DNA from: Gammaproteobacteria bacterium
Lineage (GTDB): Bacteria > Pseudomonadota > Gammaproteobacteria > UBA6429 > Thiohalophilaceae
DNA length: 12,055 nt
Assembly: GCA_029882235.1 (NCBI GenBank)
Contig: JAOULB010000024.1
Location: forward strand, 1-12,055
Direction: 5' to 3'
In this document: positions 5,458 through 12,055 of the stretch, in pieces
Numbering within the stretch: position 1 is the first letter of the stretch
How the letters are laid out: every line of letters starts with the position of its first letter
The notes under the pieces: model-generated
The model's input: the letters and a program-made list of their open reading frames with translations, nothing else
Database searches by the model: none
Told to the model about the DNA's origin: nothing
Program-made: the position numbers and the translations under genes

Positions 5458-6351
5458 TTATCGATACAGGCCTTTCTGCGCTGCACGTTCATACTGCTCG
5501 ACCTGTTTCATGACCAGGTGAATGGCTTCAGCATAAGGAACAGTGCCTGCCTTGCGGATAATTTCCATGCCCTGTCTACTTAAAGCAAAAGTAATAAAGT
5601 CTTTAACTTTTGGATCACTACGCGCACCCTGAGTTACAAGATAAAGTGGGCGATAGAGCAAGTAATTACCACTCTTAATATTTTCATAAGACGGTGCATG
5701 GCCTTCGAGCTTCAGGATTTTGACATCGCGACGTTTAGCGCTACTGATACCTGTAGTTGCAATTCCATTGATATTTTTTACGACACCTTTTTCCAGTGGC
5801 CCGGAAGATTTCATGACAAATTTACCACGAAAGTCCTGATCAAAATTGGCAAAGACAATTTCTCGCAATGTTCGGCCGACACCAGAAATTTTACCCTGGC
5901 GAGTATAGAGATCGATAGGCTGGTCAGGGCCGCCGAGCTGTTTCCAGTTATTAATTTTGCCAAGATAAAGGCCCTTGAGTTGATCAAAGGTAATGCTGTC
6001 GACCGGGTTCTTTTTATTTACAATCACAACCAGAGCATCCCAGGCAACGGGAACCTGATAGGCGCCGCGTTCACGCGGATCTGTGTCGATAGTCGCCCGG
6101 CATGCGCCGCCAATATTGATTTCGCCTTTTACGACATTGCGTATGCCTTTGGTCGCGCCGCCACCCTGCAGGGTAATTTTGATACCTGTTTTGGCTTCAT
6201 AGGCGCGCGCCAGTTCTTTCATAAATGCTTTTTTAGTAATACCGCAGCCAGCCCAGATCATTTCACCGCCGATGGTTGCCGGTGGTGCTGCTATAACCTG
6301 TACTGGTACTGAGACAATGAATAATACTACTGCGAGGATATTGGATTTCAT
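5458..6351 (-). CDS. Secreted PstS-like substrate-binding protein
   Basis: 297-residue periplasmic binding protein of the PstS-like type (PBP-like domain). Residues 1-21 form a signal peptide: Lys2, a hydrophobic core, and an A-x-A-like site near VIAAPP. Typical features are the ITLQGGGATKGIRNVVKG loop near 60-76, INIGGACR at 79-85, VPVAWDALVVIVNKKNP near 100-116, LKGLYLGKINNWKQLGG at 125-141 and a C-terminal YLLYRPLYLVT strand. It departs from true PstS at the anion site: the usual G-x-S-D is GACR, and the usual R-x-D-G-S-G-T is TRQGKISGVG. The ligand may therefore not be phosphate. No pstCAB genes are nearby. The start has a near-perfect SD (AGGAGGTT, complement of 6357-6364) at 7-nt spacing. 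It lies between the small gene and sat and is transcribed alone. Confidence 0.88.
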   Translation of the reverse strand: MKSNILAVVLFIVSVPVQVIAAPPATIGGEMIWAGCGITKKAFMKELARAYEAKTGIKITLQGGGATKGIRNVVKGEINIGGACRATIDTDPRERGAYQVPVAWDALVVIVNKKNPVDSITFDQLKGLYLGKINNWKQLGGPDQPIDLYTRQGKISGVGRTLREIVFANFDQDFRGKFVMKSSGPLEKGVVKNINGIATTGISSAKRRDVKILKLEGHAPSYENIKSGNYLLYRPLYLVTQGARSDPKVKDFITFALSRQGMEIIRKAGTVPYAEAIHLVMKQVEQYERAAQKGLYR

Positions 6352-6385
6352 CTCGCAACCTCCTTTTTTAGTCTGTGCAATTTAG

Positions 6386-6510
6386 AGTATATAAGGGTAA
6401 GACAAAAAGATCAGGATGTTTATTCCTTCCTTCCAATAAAATATATTAATAAGCATCGAGAGTTCACACATTTTTGTTTATGTGATCTTCAGTGGAATGG
6501 CCGGTTCACA
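6386..6510 (-). promoter_or_regulatory. Leader and promoter region of the PstS-like gene
   Basis: This AT-rich stretch must hold the promoter. A minus-strand TATACT (complement of 6386-6391) is the best -10, with only a weak -35 about 17 bp upstream. TTCACA occurs at 6463-6468 and again at 6505-6510, 42 bp apart. I see no Pho-box-like tandem CTGTCAT repeat, so the gene is not clearly phosphate-regulated. Confidence 0.3.
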
Positions 6511-6544
6511 TTATTTAGGCGTGAATAAATGCTGTTTCATTCGC

Positions 6545-6586
6545 AAAAAAAACCCCGCTATCATGCTCAGACGATAGCGGGGTTTT
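6545..6586 (-). terminator. Rho-independent terminator of sat
   Basis: A GC-rich stem (AAAACCCCGCTATC 6549-6562 with GATAGCGGGGTTTT 6573-6586) has a 10-nt loop. On the minus strand it is followed by eight T (complement of 6545-6552). It lies about 20 nt after the sat stop and separates sat from the PstS-like gene. Confidence 0.92.
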
Positions 6587-6605
6587 GATTCAGCGTAGAC
6601 GTGAT

Positions 6606-7796
6606 TTAGCTATCGAGACTCTGATAGTAATCAATCAGGATCTTGGCCACTTCAGGACGTGAGAACTCTTTCGGTGGGGCAATGCCCTGACCGAGCATTT
6701 CACGGACTTTTGTACCTGACAGCAGTACGAAGTCATCTTTCTCGTGATCTGGGGCTTCGTTCATCATCACAACCTTGTTGAGTTTCTTCGACCAGGCCGT
6801 GTGATCGGCGCGGAAAATTTCGATATCCATCGCACCCGCTGGGACTTCGTCATCAAAGATAGTCTGGGCGTCAAAGGCACCGTAGTAGTCGCCTACACCG
6901 GCGTGGTCACGACCAATGATGAAGTGGGTGGCACCCATGTTCTGACGGAAGTAGGCGTGCAGAACGGCCTCACGTGGACCTGCATAGAGCATGTCGAAAC
7001 CGTAACCGGTGACCATGGCGCTATTGGGTGGGAAATACAATTCAACCATCTTACGAATCGCGTCATCACGCACTGGAGCAGGAATATCACCCTTTTTCAG
7101 TTTACCCAGCAGCATGTGAATCACCAGACCATCACAGCCGAGGCGGTCCATAGCCATGTGGCACAGTTCTTCGTGAGCCAGATGCATGGGGTTACGAGTC
7201 TGGAAGGCAACGATCTTTTTCCAGCCACGTTCTGAGATTTCGTTACGAATTTCAACCGCAGTGCGGAAGGTATCGGGGAATTCAGTCTGGAAGTAGCTGA
7301 AGTTCAGCACCTGAATGGGGCCAGAAACGGCTTTACGGCCCTGGCTGTTAAATGCAGCCACACCAACGTGTTCAGGATCTTCGGTACGGTAGACCTTTTG
7401 TGTCATGATTTTCATTTGTTCATCAGAGACGTCTTCGATGGCTTCAACGTCCATGATGGCCAGCACTGGGTTGCCATCAACGTTAGGGTCACGCAGGGCG
7501 ATACGCTTGGCATCACCAATAGCATCGGTGTTTTCTAGCAGGCACAGAACAGGAACTGGGAAGAAAGAGCCATCAGTCAGGGTCATTTTTTCAGCAGCAC
7601 CCATGGCATCAGCCACATTCATGAAGCCTTTTAATGGGTTGAAGTAACCACCGCCCATCATCACGGCATTACCGGCGGCCTGAGAGCTGATTACTACTGA
7701 AGGCAGGCCTTCTGCTTCTTTGCTCAGTTTGTCGTGTTCCGAATCGTCATAGACGAAACGGGGCTGTAATTCATCAGAACCAATTGGCTTAATCAT
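6606..7796 (-). CDS. sat: Dissimilatory sulfate adenylyltransferase (ATP sulfurylase)
   Basis: Homo-oligomeric ATP sulfurylase. In sulfur oxidisers it converts APS and pyrophosphate to ATP and sulfate, the last step of the cytoplasmic pathway begun by AprBA. With the chosen start it has 396 residues, normal for the bacterial dissimilatory type with no APS-kinase domain. The catalytic signature QTRNPMHLAHE is at 199-209, with the HxxH of the nucleotide site at His205 and His208. The second signature, GRDHAGVGDYYG, begins at 295. The C-terminal SGTKVREMLGQGIAPPKEFSRPEV is also characteristic. An in-frame ATG exists at 7802, but the SD GAGGA (complement of 7804-7808) is 1 nt from it and 7 nt from the ATG at 7796. 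The family also starts MIKPxGSDEL, so 7796 is preferred. The gene is monocistronic by its flanking terminators. Confidence 0.97.
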   Translation of the reverse strand: MIKPIGSDELQPRFVYDDSEHDKLSKEAEGLPSVVISSQAAGNAVMMGGGYFNPLKGFMNVADAMGAAEKMTLTDGSFFPVPVLCLLENTDAIGDAKRIALRDPNVDGNPVLAIMDVEAIEDVSDEQMKIMTQKVYRTEDPEHVGVAAFNSQGRKAVSGPIQVLNFSYFQTEFPDTFRTAVEIRNEISERGWKKIVAFQTRNPMHLAHEELCHMAMDRLGCDGLVIHMLLGKLKKGDIPAPVRDDAIRKMVELYFPPNSAMVTGYGFDMLYAGPREAVLHAYFRQNMGATHFIIGRDHAGVGDYYGAFDAQTIFDDEVPAGAMDIEIFRADHTAWSKKLNKVVMMNEAPDHEKDDFVLLSGTKVREMLGQGIAPPKEFSRPEVAKILIDYYQSLDS

Positions 7797-7868
7797 GTTC
7801 ATTTCCTCATTTTGGTCTTAGCCCTTGCCGGGCACTGGTATTTTCTTAAAAAAATCAATTAAATCAGG

Positions 7869-7898
7869 TATATATCATCTGGCCAGATTTTATTGCCA
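7869..7898 (-). promoter_or_regulatory. Candidate sat promoter with 12-bp palindrome
   Basis: The 212-nt space between sat and the next terminator holds a minus-strand extended -10-like TGATATATA (complement of 7869-7877) and, 18 bp up, TGGCAA as a weak -35 (complement of 7893-7898). Between them lies the perfect palindrome ATCTGGCCAGAT (7877-7888), abutting the -10. The leader would be about 60 nt and contains a short GCCC/GGGC hairpin (7821-7833). A palindrome placed here would suit a repressor. No known regulator motif was recognised. Confidence 0.45.
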
Positions 7899-8015
7899 CA
7901 ATAGTTGGCGAAGGCCATATTTTTGAGAGAGGCAAATATACCGTAGTCTGTCAGCCCGGCATAATCGGTAAATTTATATGGGCATAGATTGGCCCTAGAT
8001 CAGTCCTGAGCAGGC

Positions 8016-8042
8016 AAAAAAAAGCGCCCGCAGGCGCTTTTT
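8016..8042 (-). terminator. Rho-independent terminator of the ABM-like gene
   Basis: Stem AGCGCC (8023-8028) with GGCGCT (8033-8038), loop CGCA, extended by A/T pairs. On the minus strand it is followed by a run of eight T (complement of 8016-8023). It lies about 20 nt beyond the stop of the ABM-like gene and insulates sat from it. The shorter T-run on the + strand makes plus-strand use less likely. Confidence 0.9.
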
Positions 8043-8062
8043 GAAGCTTTGGCTGTCAGAAT

Positions 8063-8518
8063 TCAGGCCGCAGCATATTGAGATTTGGCTTTCTGTGCGG
8101 CCTTGGCTTCTTCAGCAGAGTAGGCCTTACCCGACCAGAGCATTTCATAGGCAATTTCTTCATTGCCGTTTTCGCATAGCTCAAGCGCCTGCTGGAACAA
8201 AGGCTGGAAGGTTTCTGATTTATGCGATTGTTCGTGATCTTCAAAGCTGTTCCAGAAGGTGACGATCAGGGCTTCTTTGCCTTTCAGTGGGCTTTCGACG
8301 GCCTGGCCAACGGTTGAGCCTTCATTGGAGACTGCACCGCTGTTGAGGGCCACAAAGCCACCAACAAAGCCGGTTTCAGAGTGATAGGTTTTGACGTTTT
8401 CACACAGGAAGGCGATGCGTTCCTGCAGATCGTCTGTGGTGTATTCAGGTTTCAGGATGACACGATTAATAGTGACAACACCATCATGTGGAAAGTTGTG
8501 AATCAGGCTACCAGACAT
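8063..8518 (-). CDS. ABM-fold (monooxygenase-like) protein
   Basis: 151-residue soluble protein that looks like a member of the antibiotic biosynthesis monooxygenase (ABM)/dimeric alpha-beta-barrel family. The first strand, VVTINRVILKPE, is followed by a helix (LQERIAFLCENVKTYH), a strand with GFVGGFVALNSG, and the diagnostic LIVTFWNSFEDHEQSHKSETF block. A C-terminal helix rich in Ala and Lys follows. Proteins of this fold include quinol monooxygenases and heme-degrading enzymes. No residue pattern here allows a substrate to be named, and cofactor-free binding roles are also known for the fold. The start is well supported: AGGAG (complement of 8526-8530) is 7 nt upstream of the ATG. It has its own promoter, a palindromic operator candidate and a terminator, so it is a single regulated unit next to sat. 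Confidence 0.85.
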   Translation of the reverse strand: MSGSLIHNFPHDGVVTINRVILKPEYTTDDLQERIAFLCENVKTYHSETGFVGGFVALNSGAVSNEGSTVGQAVESPLKGKEALIVTFWNSFEDHEQSHKSETFQPLFQQALELCENGNEEIAYEMLWSGKAYSAEEAKAAQKAKSQYAAA

Positions 8519-8530
8519 GACTAATCTCCT

Positions 8531-8554
8531 ATTAGTAATTAATTAATTGCTAAT
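8531..8554. promoter_or_regulatory. 24-bp near-perfect palindrome over the ABM-like gene start site
   Basis: Outer arms ATTAG (8531-8535) and CTAAT (8550-8554) enclose the fully symmetric AATTAATTAATT (8537-8548). Only the pair at 8536/8549 is mismatched, so 22 of 24 bases are symmetric. It overlaps the -10 of the candidate promoter, covers the predicted transcription start and ends next to the SD. This is the classic position for a repressor operator. Confidence 0.55.
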
Positions 8555-8579
8555 ATAGTTACTTAATAAGTTTTATCAA
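8552..8579 (-). promoter_or_regulatory. Sigma-70-type promoter of the ABM-like gene
   Basis: On the minus strand, TTGATA (complement of 8574-8579, 5/6 to the -35 consensus), a 16-bp spacer, and TATATT (complement of 8552-8557, 5/6 to the -10 consensus). The predicted start near 8545 gives a leader of about 27 nt containing the SD. An alternative TTGACT -35 lies a little further upstream. Confidence 0.6.
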
Positions 8580-8656
8580 GGGCTAGTCAAAAATAATTCT
8601 ATACACCTAAAAATTAGTGGGGAATAATAACTGTTTGATTTTAATAGGGAGTGAGT

Positions 8657-9037
8657 TTACTGGTTGGCCCAGGCCTTTTTAATGGTATCGGCAAGTTTCA
8701 TTGGATCAAAGGGTTTGGCAATAACCTCGATGGCGCCCAAAGACTTAAACTGTTGAATTTCCTGGGGTTGTACCTTCGCGGTCATGAACATAACAGGTGT
8801 GTTTTTAAGTAGATCGATTTTACGAAGCTCTTTTAAGGTCGTGGGTCCATCCATGCCGGGCATCATGACATCAAGCAGGATTAAGTCGGGTAGATATTCT
8901 GGGGCGACTGCGATTGCATCCTGACCAGAATTACAGACTTCCAGATTAAATCCACCGACATTTTCCAATGCAATGCGAGCGATGGCCTGAATATCGGGCT
9001 CATCTTCAACATAGAGGATTTTATTTAAATCTGGCAT
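8657..9037 (-). CDS. Single-domain response regulator (CheY-like receiver)
   Basis: 126-residue receiver domain with no output domain. Conserved residues are all present: acidic Glu11-Asp12-Glu13 in YVEDEPD, phospho-acceptor Asp56 in LILLDVMMPGMDG, Thr86 in FMTAK, and Lys108 in AKPFDP. It should accept phosphate from a histidine kinase and act by protein contact or as a relay, since it cannot bind DNA by itself. The SD GGAG (complement of 9044-9047) is 6 nt from the ATG. It lies 14 nt after the stop of the GAF-PAS kinase gene, so they are almost certainly co-transcribed and partners. No clear terminator was seen in the 100 nt downstream. Confidence 0.95.
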   Translation of the reverse strand: MPDLNKILYVEDEPDIQAIARIALENVGGFNLEVCNSGQDAIAVAPEYLPDLILLDVMMPGMDGPTTLKELRKIDLLKNTPVMFMTAKVQPQEIQQFKSLGAIEVIAKPFDPMKLADTIKKAWANQ

Positions 9038-9051
9038 TTATGACTCCGAGT

Positions 9052-10752
9052 TTAATGTCGTACAGTTGTATCTGTAACTTTAGACAAAGCAGGTGGTATT
9101 TGTAAATTCTCATTAGTTAATCTTTCCTGGATAAACAGAGGCAGGTCAAAAAAGAAACGAGTGCCTTCTTCCTGAGTTGATTTGACATAGATTTGTCCAT
9201 GGTGACGCTCAATGATTGATTTTGCAATACTTAGACCTAGCCCCGCTTTGCCCGGCTGGCGTGTATCGCCTGAATCGACCTGAAAAAACACATCAAAGAT
9301 TGAGTCGCATACTTCTTCTGGGATCGTATTACCTTTATTAGTGACGGTAATTCTTGCATATGCTCCATTCTTTTCGGTATTTAGTGTGACCTCGCTGTCA
9401 GGTTCTGCATAGTGCAGGGCATTGTTGAGCAGATTATCCATGACACGCAGTAAAAGTTTCAGGTCAATACGAAAATACAGCTCGGTATCATCATTATCCA
9501 CCTTTAGACGGATGCCCTTTTGTAAAGCAAGATCAAGTGTGCGACGGACAACCTGATTGAGAAAATCATGCACCTGGATAAGTTCCGGTTCAAACATGAA
9601 ATCACCAAACTCCAGTTGTTGTATTTCAAGTATATCGTTTATAAGTTTTTGTAATCGTTCTGAACTAGATTGAGCCGCATCGAGCATTTCAGTAACCTGA
9701 TCCGGTGACAGGTGGCTGACCTTTTTGTCAGCGAGTAGCTTGAGTGCACCCTCAATAGTCGTCAGTGGCGTTCGTAGTTCATGACTAATGGTTGAAATAA
9801 ATTCATTTTTTATGCGGTTAGACTGTTGCCGCTCACTAATATCACGACCTACACCAGTGTACATCTGATGCCCATCAAGCTTGAGTGGAGTGATCGCCAG
9901 CTCCAGAGGAAATGTGTGGCCGCTACTGTGTTTACCCGTATATTCAACCATTTTAGTTAAAATTTGATTGTCAGCATCATGATGATGTGTGGTGAAATTA
10001 ATGGGCAAATCAAGAATCAGATCAAACAGCGTGCATGTTTTAAGTTTATCCTGTGAAAGCCCAAACATTTCTTCTGCGGCCGGGTTGTTGCTATTGATAT
10101 AACCGCGCTGATCAAAGGTAAGAATAGCTTCATTGATCGTACTGAGAACACTGCGCAGAAACTCCCCCTGTTTTTGTAGAATATTTTCAGCTTCCTGCCT
10201 GTTGTAGGCATCACGATATCCGGCAATCAGACTACCGCAGGTGCGTAACAGTGGTTGGAGTTGTTCAAGGAGTTGATCATCATAACCCACAGCCCGGTTG
10301 GCGATGCCAAGCATGCCGACAAACTGTGAACCACGATAGATGGGGGCGCCGAGAAAGGCCTTAAGTGGGGGGTGGCCTTCCGGCGTGCCGGCGCCCCGCA
10401 AATCGTTGCTCGGGTCATTACTAATTACGGCTTTGCCCGTTTTTATAACCTCACCAAACAGGCTATCGAGATTATAAAACTCTAGGCCTGATGGGGCATT
10501 TGCCGCATAAAATTCTCTGGTCTCATCATTCCAGGCAATATTCGTGATCGCATGGGTTTTGAGATAGGGTATATTACCATCCTTGTAGTGGATTTCACCA
10601 ATAAATCCGTACTCACTTTCAGTAAAGTCTAAAACATCAGATAACATACCGTTAAACAGGGTCTTAGAATCACCGTCATCAATGTAATGAGATTGGGCGC
10701 GTTCAATTGCAGTAAGAAGTTTCTGCTGCAAGGACTGAGTTGGATTTTCCAT
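9052..10752 (-). CDS. GAF-PAS sensor histidine kinase
   Basis: 566-residue cytoplasmic histidine kinase with no membrane segments. Domain order: GAF (about 20-178, with AGTPEGHPPLKAFLGAPIY), PAS (about 194-310, ending GVGRDISERQ), HisKA with ISHELRTPL and phospho-His324, and HATPase_c (about 420-540). The ATPase N-box is DNLLNNALHYA. The G1 box reads VTNKGNTIP, with Asn472 where most kinases have Asp; some active kinases share this. The G2 box is GKAGLGLSIAKS. The ligand of the GAF and PAS domains cannot be told; no heme or flavin signature is evident. The SD is weak (AGG about 15 nt upstream). It precedes the single-domain regulator by 14 nt and follows another kinase gene by 137 nt on the same strand. 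Confidence 0.95.
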   Translation of the reverse strand: MENPTQSLQQKLLTAIERAQSHYIDDGDSKTLFNGMLSDVLDFTESEYGFIGEIHYKDGNIPYLKTHAITNIAWNDETREFYAANAPSGLEFYNLDSLFGEVIKTGKAVISNDPSNDLRGAGTPEGHPPLKAFLGAPIYRGSQFVGMLGIANRAVGYDDQLLEQLQPLLRTCGSLIAGYRDAYNRQEAENILQKQGEFLRSVLSTINEAILTFDQRGYINSNNPAAEEMFGLSQDKLKTCTLFDLILDLPINFTTHHHDADNQILTKMVEYTGKHSSGHTFPLELAITPLKLDGHQMYTGVGRDISERQQSNRIKNEFISTISHELRTPLTTIEGALKLLADKKVSHLSPDQVTEMLDAAQSSSERLQKLINDILEIQQLEFGDFMFEPELIQVHDFLNQVVRRTLDLALQKGIRLKVDNDDTELYFRIDLKLLLRVMDNLLNNALHYAEPDSEVTLNTEKNGAYARITVTNKGNTIPEEVCDSIFDVFFQVDSGDTRQPGKAGLGLSIAKSIIERHHGQIYVKSTQEEGTRFFFDLPLFIQERLTNENLQIPPALSKVTDTTVRH

Positions 10753-10889
10753 AAGTGAAAAACTGCCTTTTTTGAGTGCCGGTGTGATTGAGGTAACGGC
10801 AGCGAGAAGGATTTGGAAAAGGGGGATTTACAATATTTTACTTAATTTGAATGCTTACAAAAGTTAACAGCTGAAGGATTTAAATGGAT

Positions 10890-12055
10890 TTAATGTTCCA
10901 GCCTGTTCATTTCAATCCAGAACTGGCTACCCGTGCCAGGTTTGCTGACAACGCCAATACGTCCGCCCATAAGTTCGATCAACAGTTTGCTGATGACCAG
11001 GCCGATGCCCGTACCTTCAATTGAGAGTTGATCGGCATCAAGTCGATCAAATGGATTAAAGAGGCGACCAATTTGCTCAGGGGTAAGTCCATCGCCACTG
11101 TCATGAATAGATAATTTGATTTTATTCGTATCAACTTTTTCGCATTCAATTGTTATTGAGCCTTTGTCACGATTATATTTTACTGCATTTGATAACAGGT
11201 TCAGGATAATTTGTTTCATACGCGTATTATCGACTTCGACGACTTCATTATTACAGTTTTTAGCGTGATTAATGATCTGTATTTCTTTTTCTTTCACCAG
11301 TGGCTGGATTAAGGCGATAGATTCAGTAATTAAGTCGTTAATGAGTACCGGTTCCATATTAATGCTGAGCCGTCCTGATTCGACGCGGGCAAGATCGAGA
11401 ATGTCATTAATCAGATCGAGCAGATGACGTGCGGCATTAAGAATTTCCGTCATACTATCATGCTGAGATGGAGTAAGAGGATCGTCCTTATCGGTTTCAA
11501 GTAACTCGCTAAAGCCAATGATAGCATTCATAGGGGTGCGTAATTCGTGGCTCATACGCGAAAGGAAATCCGACTTCGCCTGATTGGCTTTTTCCGCTTC
11601 CTCTTTTGCGACAAGTAATTCGAGTTCAAATTGTTTACGGTCCGTAATGTCACGGAGTGAGGCGAGTATCATCCTTTGACCATCTTTCTGCAGTAGTCCA
11701 AGATTTACTTCAACAGGAAAATTTGTGCCATCTTTACGCTTCAGGATACTGTCTGTTCTGAATGATTTGCCACTATTTAAAAGGTTTGCCAGCTTTTCAA
11801 TTGAAACAGGGTTTGGCCCAATATCAATATCATCAATGGTTAGATGTTGAAGTTCCTTTTTTGAGTAAGACAGAGATTTACAGGCCTGCTGGTTTACATC
11901 GATAATATTTCCTTTAGTGTCGTGTAATAGCAAAATATCAGCAGCATTATCAAACAAGGTGCGGAATCGTTGTTCACTGGACTTTAATTCAAACTGAAGC
12001 TGTTCAAGATCGGCAACCTGGCGGGTGAGCTGTTCATTACGTTGAGAAAAACGAA
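10890..12055 (-). CDS. PAS sensor histidine kinase, N-terminus outside the window
   Basis: The reading frame stays open to the right edge, so the true start lies beyond base 12055; at least 388 residues are visible. The first visible part (ERQ/EQL-rich, LTRQVADLEQLQFELKSSEQ) looks like a coiled coil leading into a PAS domain (RTLFDNAADILLLHD through SLRDITDRKQ). HisKA follows with RMSHELRTPMNAIIGFSELL; the phospho-His codon is at 11547-11549. HATPase_c has a normal G1 box (HDSGDGL) and G2 box (GTGIGLVISKLL). The protein ends shortly after GSQFWIEMNRLEH, with no receiver domain attached. It is upstream of, and on the same strand as, the GAF-PAS kinase. It may feed the same response regulator or an unseen one. 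Confidence 0.93.
   Translation of the reverse strand, partial: RFSQRNEQLTRQVADLEQLQFELKSSEQRFRTLFDNAADILLLHDTKGNIIDVNQQACKSLSYSKKELQHLTIDDIDIGPNPVSIEKLANLLNSGKSFRTDSILKRKDGTNFPVEVNLGLLQKDGQRMILASLRDITDRKQFELELLVAKEEAEKANQAKSDFLSRMSHELRTPMNAIIGFSELLETDKDDPLTPSQHDSMTEILNAARHLLDLINDILDLARVESGRLSINMEPVLINDLITESIALIQPLVKEKEIQIINHAKNCNNEVVEVDNTRMKQIILNLLSNAVKYNRDKGSITIECEKVDTNKIKLSIHDSGDGLTPEQIGRLFNPFDRLDADQLSIEGTGIGLVISKLLIELMGGRIGVVSKPGTGSQFWIEMNRLEH

Noticed and set aside
5698..6312. Long open frame on the + strand opposite the PstS-like gene
   Set aside because: It is antisense to a convincing secreted binding protein, has no SD, and its product shows no recognisable domain or sensible composition; it is a shadow of the real gene.
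6464..6485. CRP/FNR-like site (TCACA ... TGTGA) upstream of the PstS-like gene
   Set aside because: Half-sites are in the opposite order to a CRP site (TGTGA-N6-TCACA) and 12 bp apart, so it does not fit CRP or FNR.
6744..7235. Open frame on the + strand opposite sat
   Set aside because: Antisense to the highly conserved Sat coding sequence, with no RBS or domain; explained by codon bias of sat.
10753..10889. Promoter or small gene between the two kinase genes
   Set aside because: AT-rich with several loose -10-like words but no -35 at proper spacing, no SD-led frame and no terminator; nothing could be supported.
11955..11957. TTG codon as start of the right-hand kinase
   Set aside because: The frame stays open upstream to the window edge and encodes a plausible coiled coil running into the PAS domain, so the gene is simply cut by the window.

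Overview
The window reads as chromosomal DNA from a sulfur-oxidising bacterium, most likely a gammaproteobacterium of moderate GC content. The diagnostic genes are aprA (adenylylsulfate reductase alpha subunit) at the left edge and sat (dissimilatory ATP sulfurylase) on the opposite strand about 5 kb away. Together, working in the oxidative direction, they convert cytoplasmic sulfite to APS and then to sulfate plus ATP. The closest remembered matches for both proteins are from purple and colourless sulfur bacteria such as Allochromatium. I cannot name the species from the sequence. aprB (and perhaps aprM) would be expected just left of base 1.

Layout, left to right. (1) aprA (+) ends in a hairpin and a strong intrinsic terminator. 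(2) A probable three-gene unit (+) follows at 2083-4010: a small NTF2/DUF3887-like protein, a SlyD-like FKBP prolyl isomerase without the metal-binding tail, and a 47-residue-period TPR protein coupled to it by an ATGA overlap. (3) A DUF4279 gene (-) converges on that unit. (4) A HIT-family nucleotide-binding protein (+) is followed by a 52-residue unrecognised small gene (+). The small gene has its own extended -10 promoter, a structured leader, a strong SD and a strong terminator. (5) A secreted PstS-like binding protein (-) stands without any permease gene. (6) sat (-) has its own terminator and a 12-bp palindrome in its promoter region. (7) An ABM-fold (antibiotic biosynthesis monooxygenase-like) gene (-) has a clean promoter whose start site lies inside a 24-bp near-perfect palindrome. 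(8) A signal-transduction block (-) comprises a PAS histidine kinase cut by the right edge, a GAF-PAS histidine kinase, and a single-domain response regulator.

How the genes may work together: AprA and Sat are the functional core. The HIT protein is the most interesting neighbour, because some members of the HIT superfamily act on APS, the intermediate shared by AprA and Sat. The chaperone/TPR unit could serve assembly or maturation, and the PstS-like protein could bind an oxyanion. Those roles are inferred from position only. Most units are separated by good intrinsic terminators, so this is a cluster of independently transcribed units rather than one operon. No tRNA, rRNA, CRISPR array or mobile element was seen.
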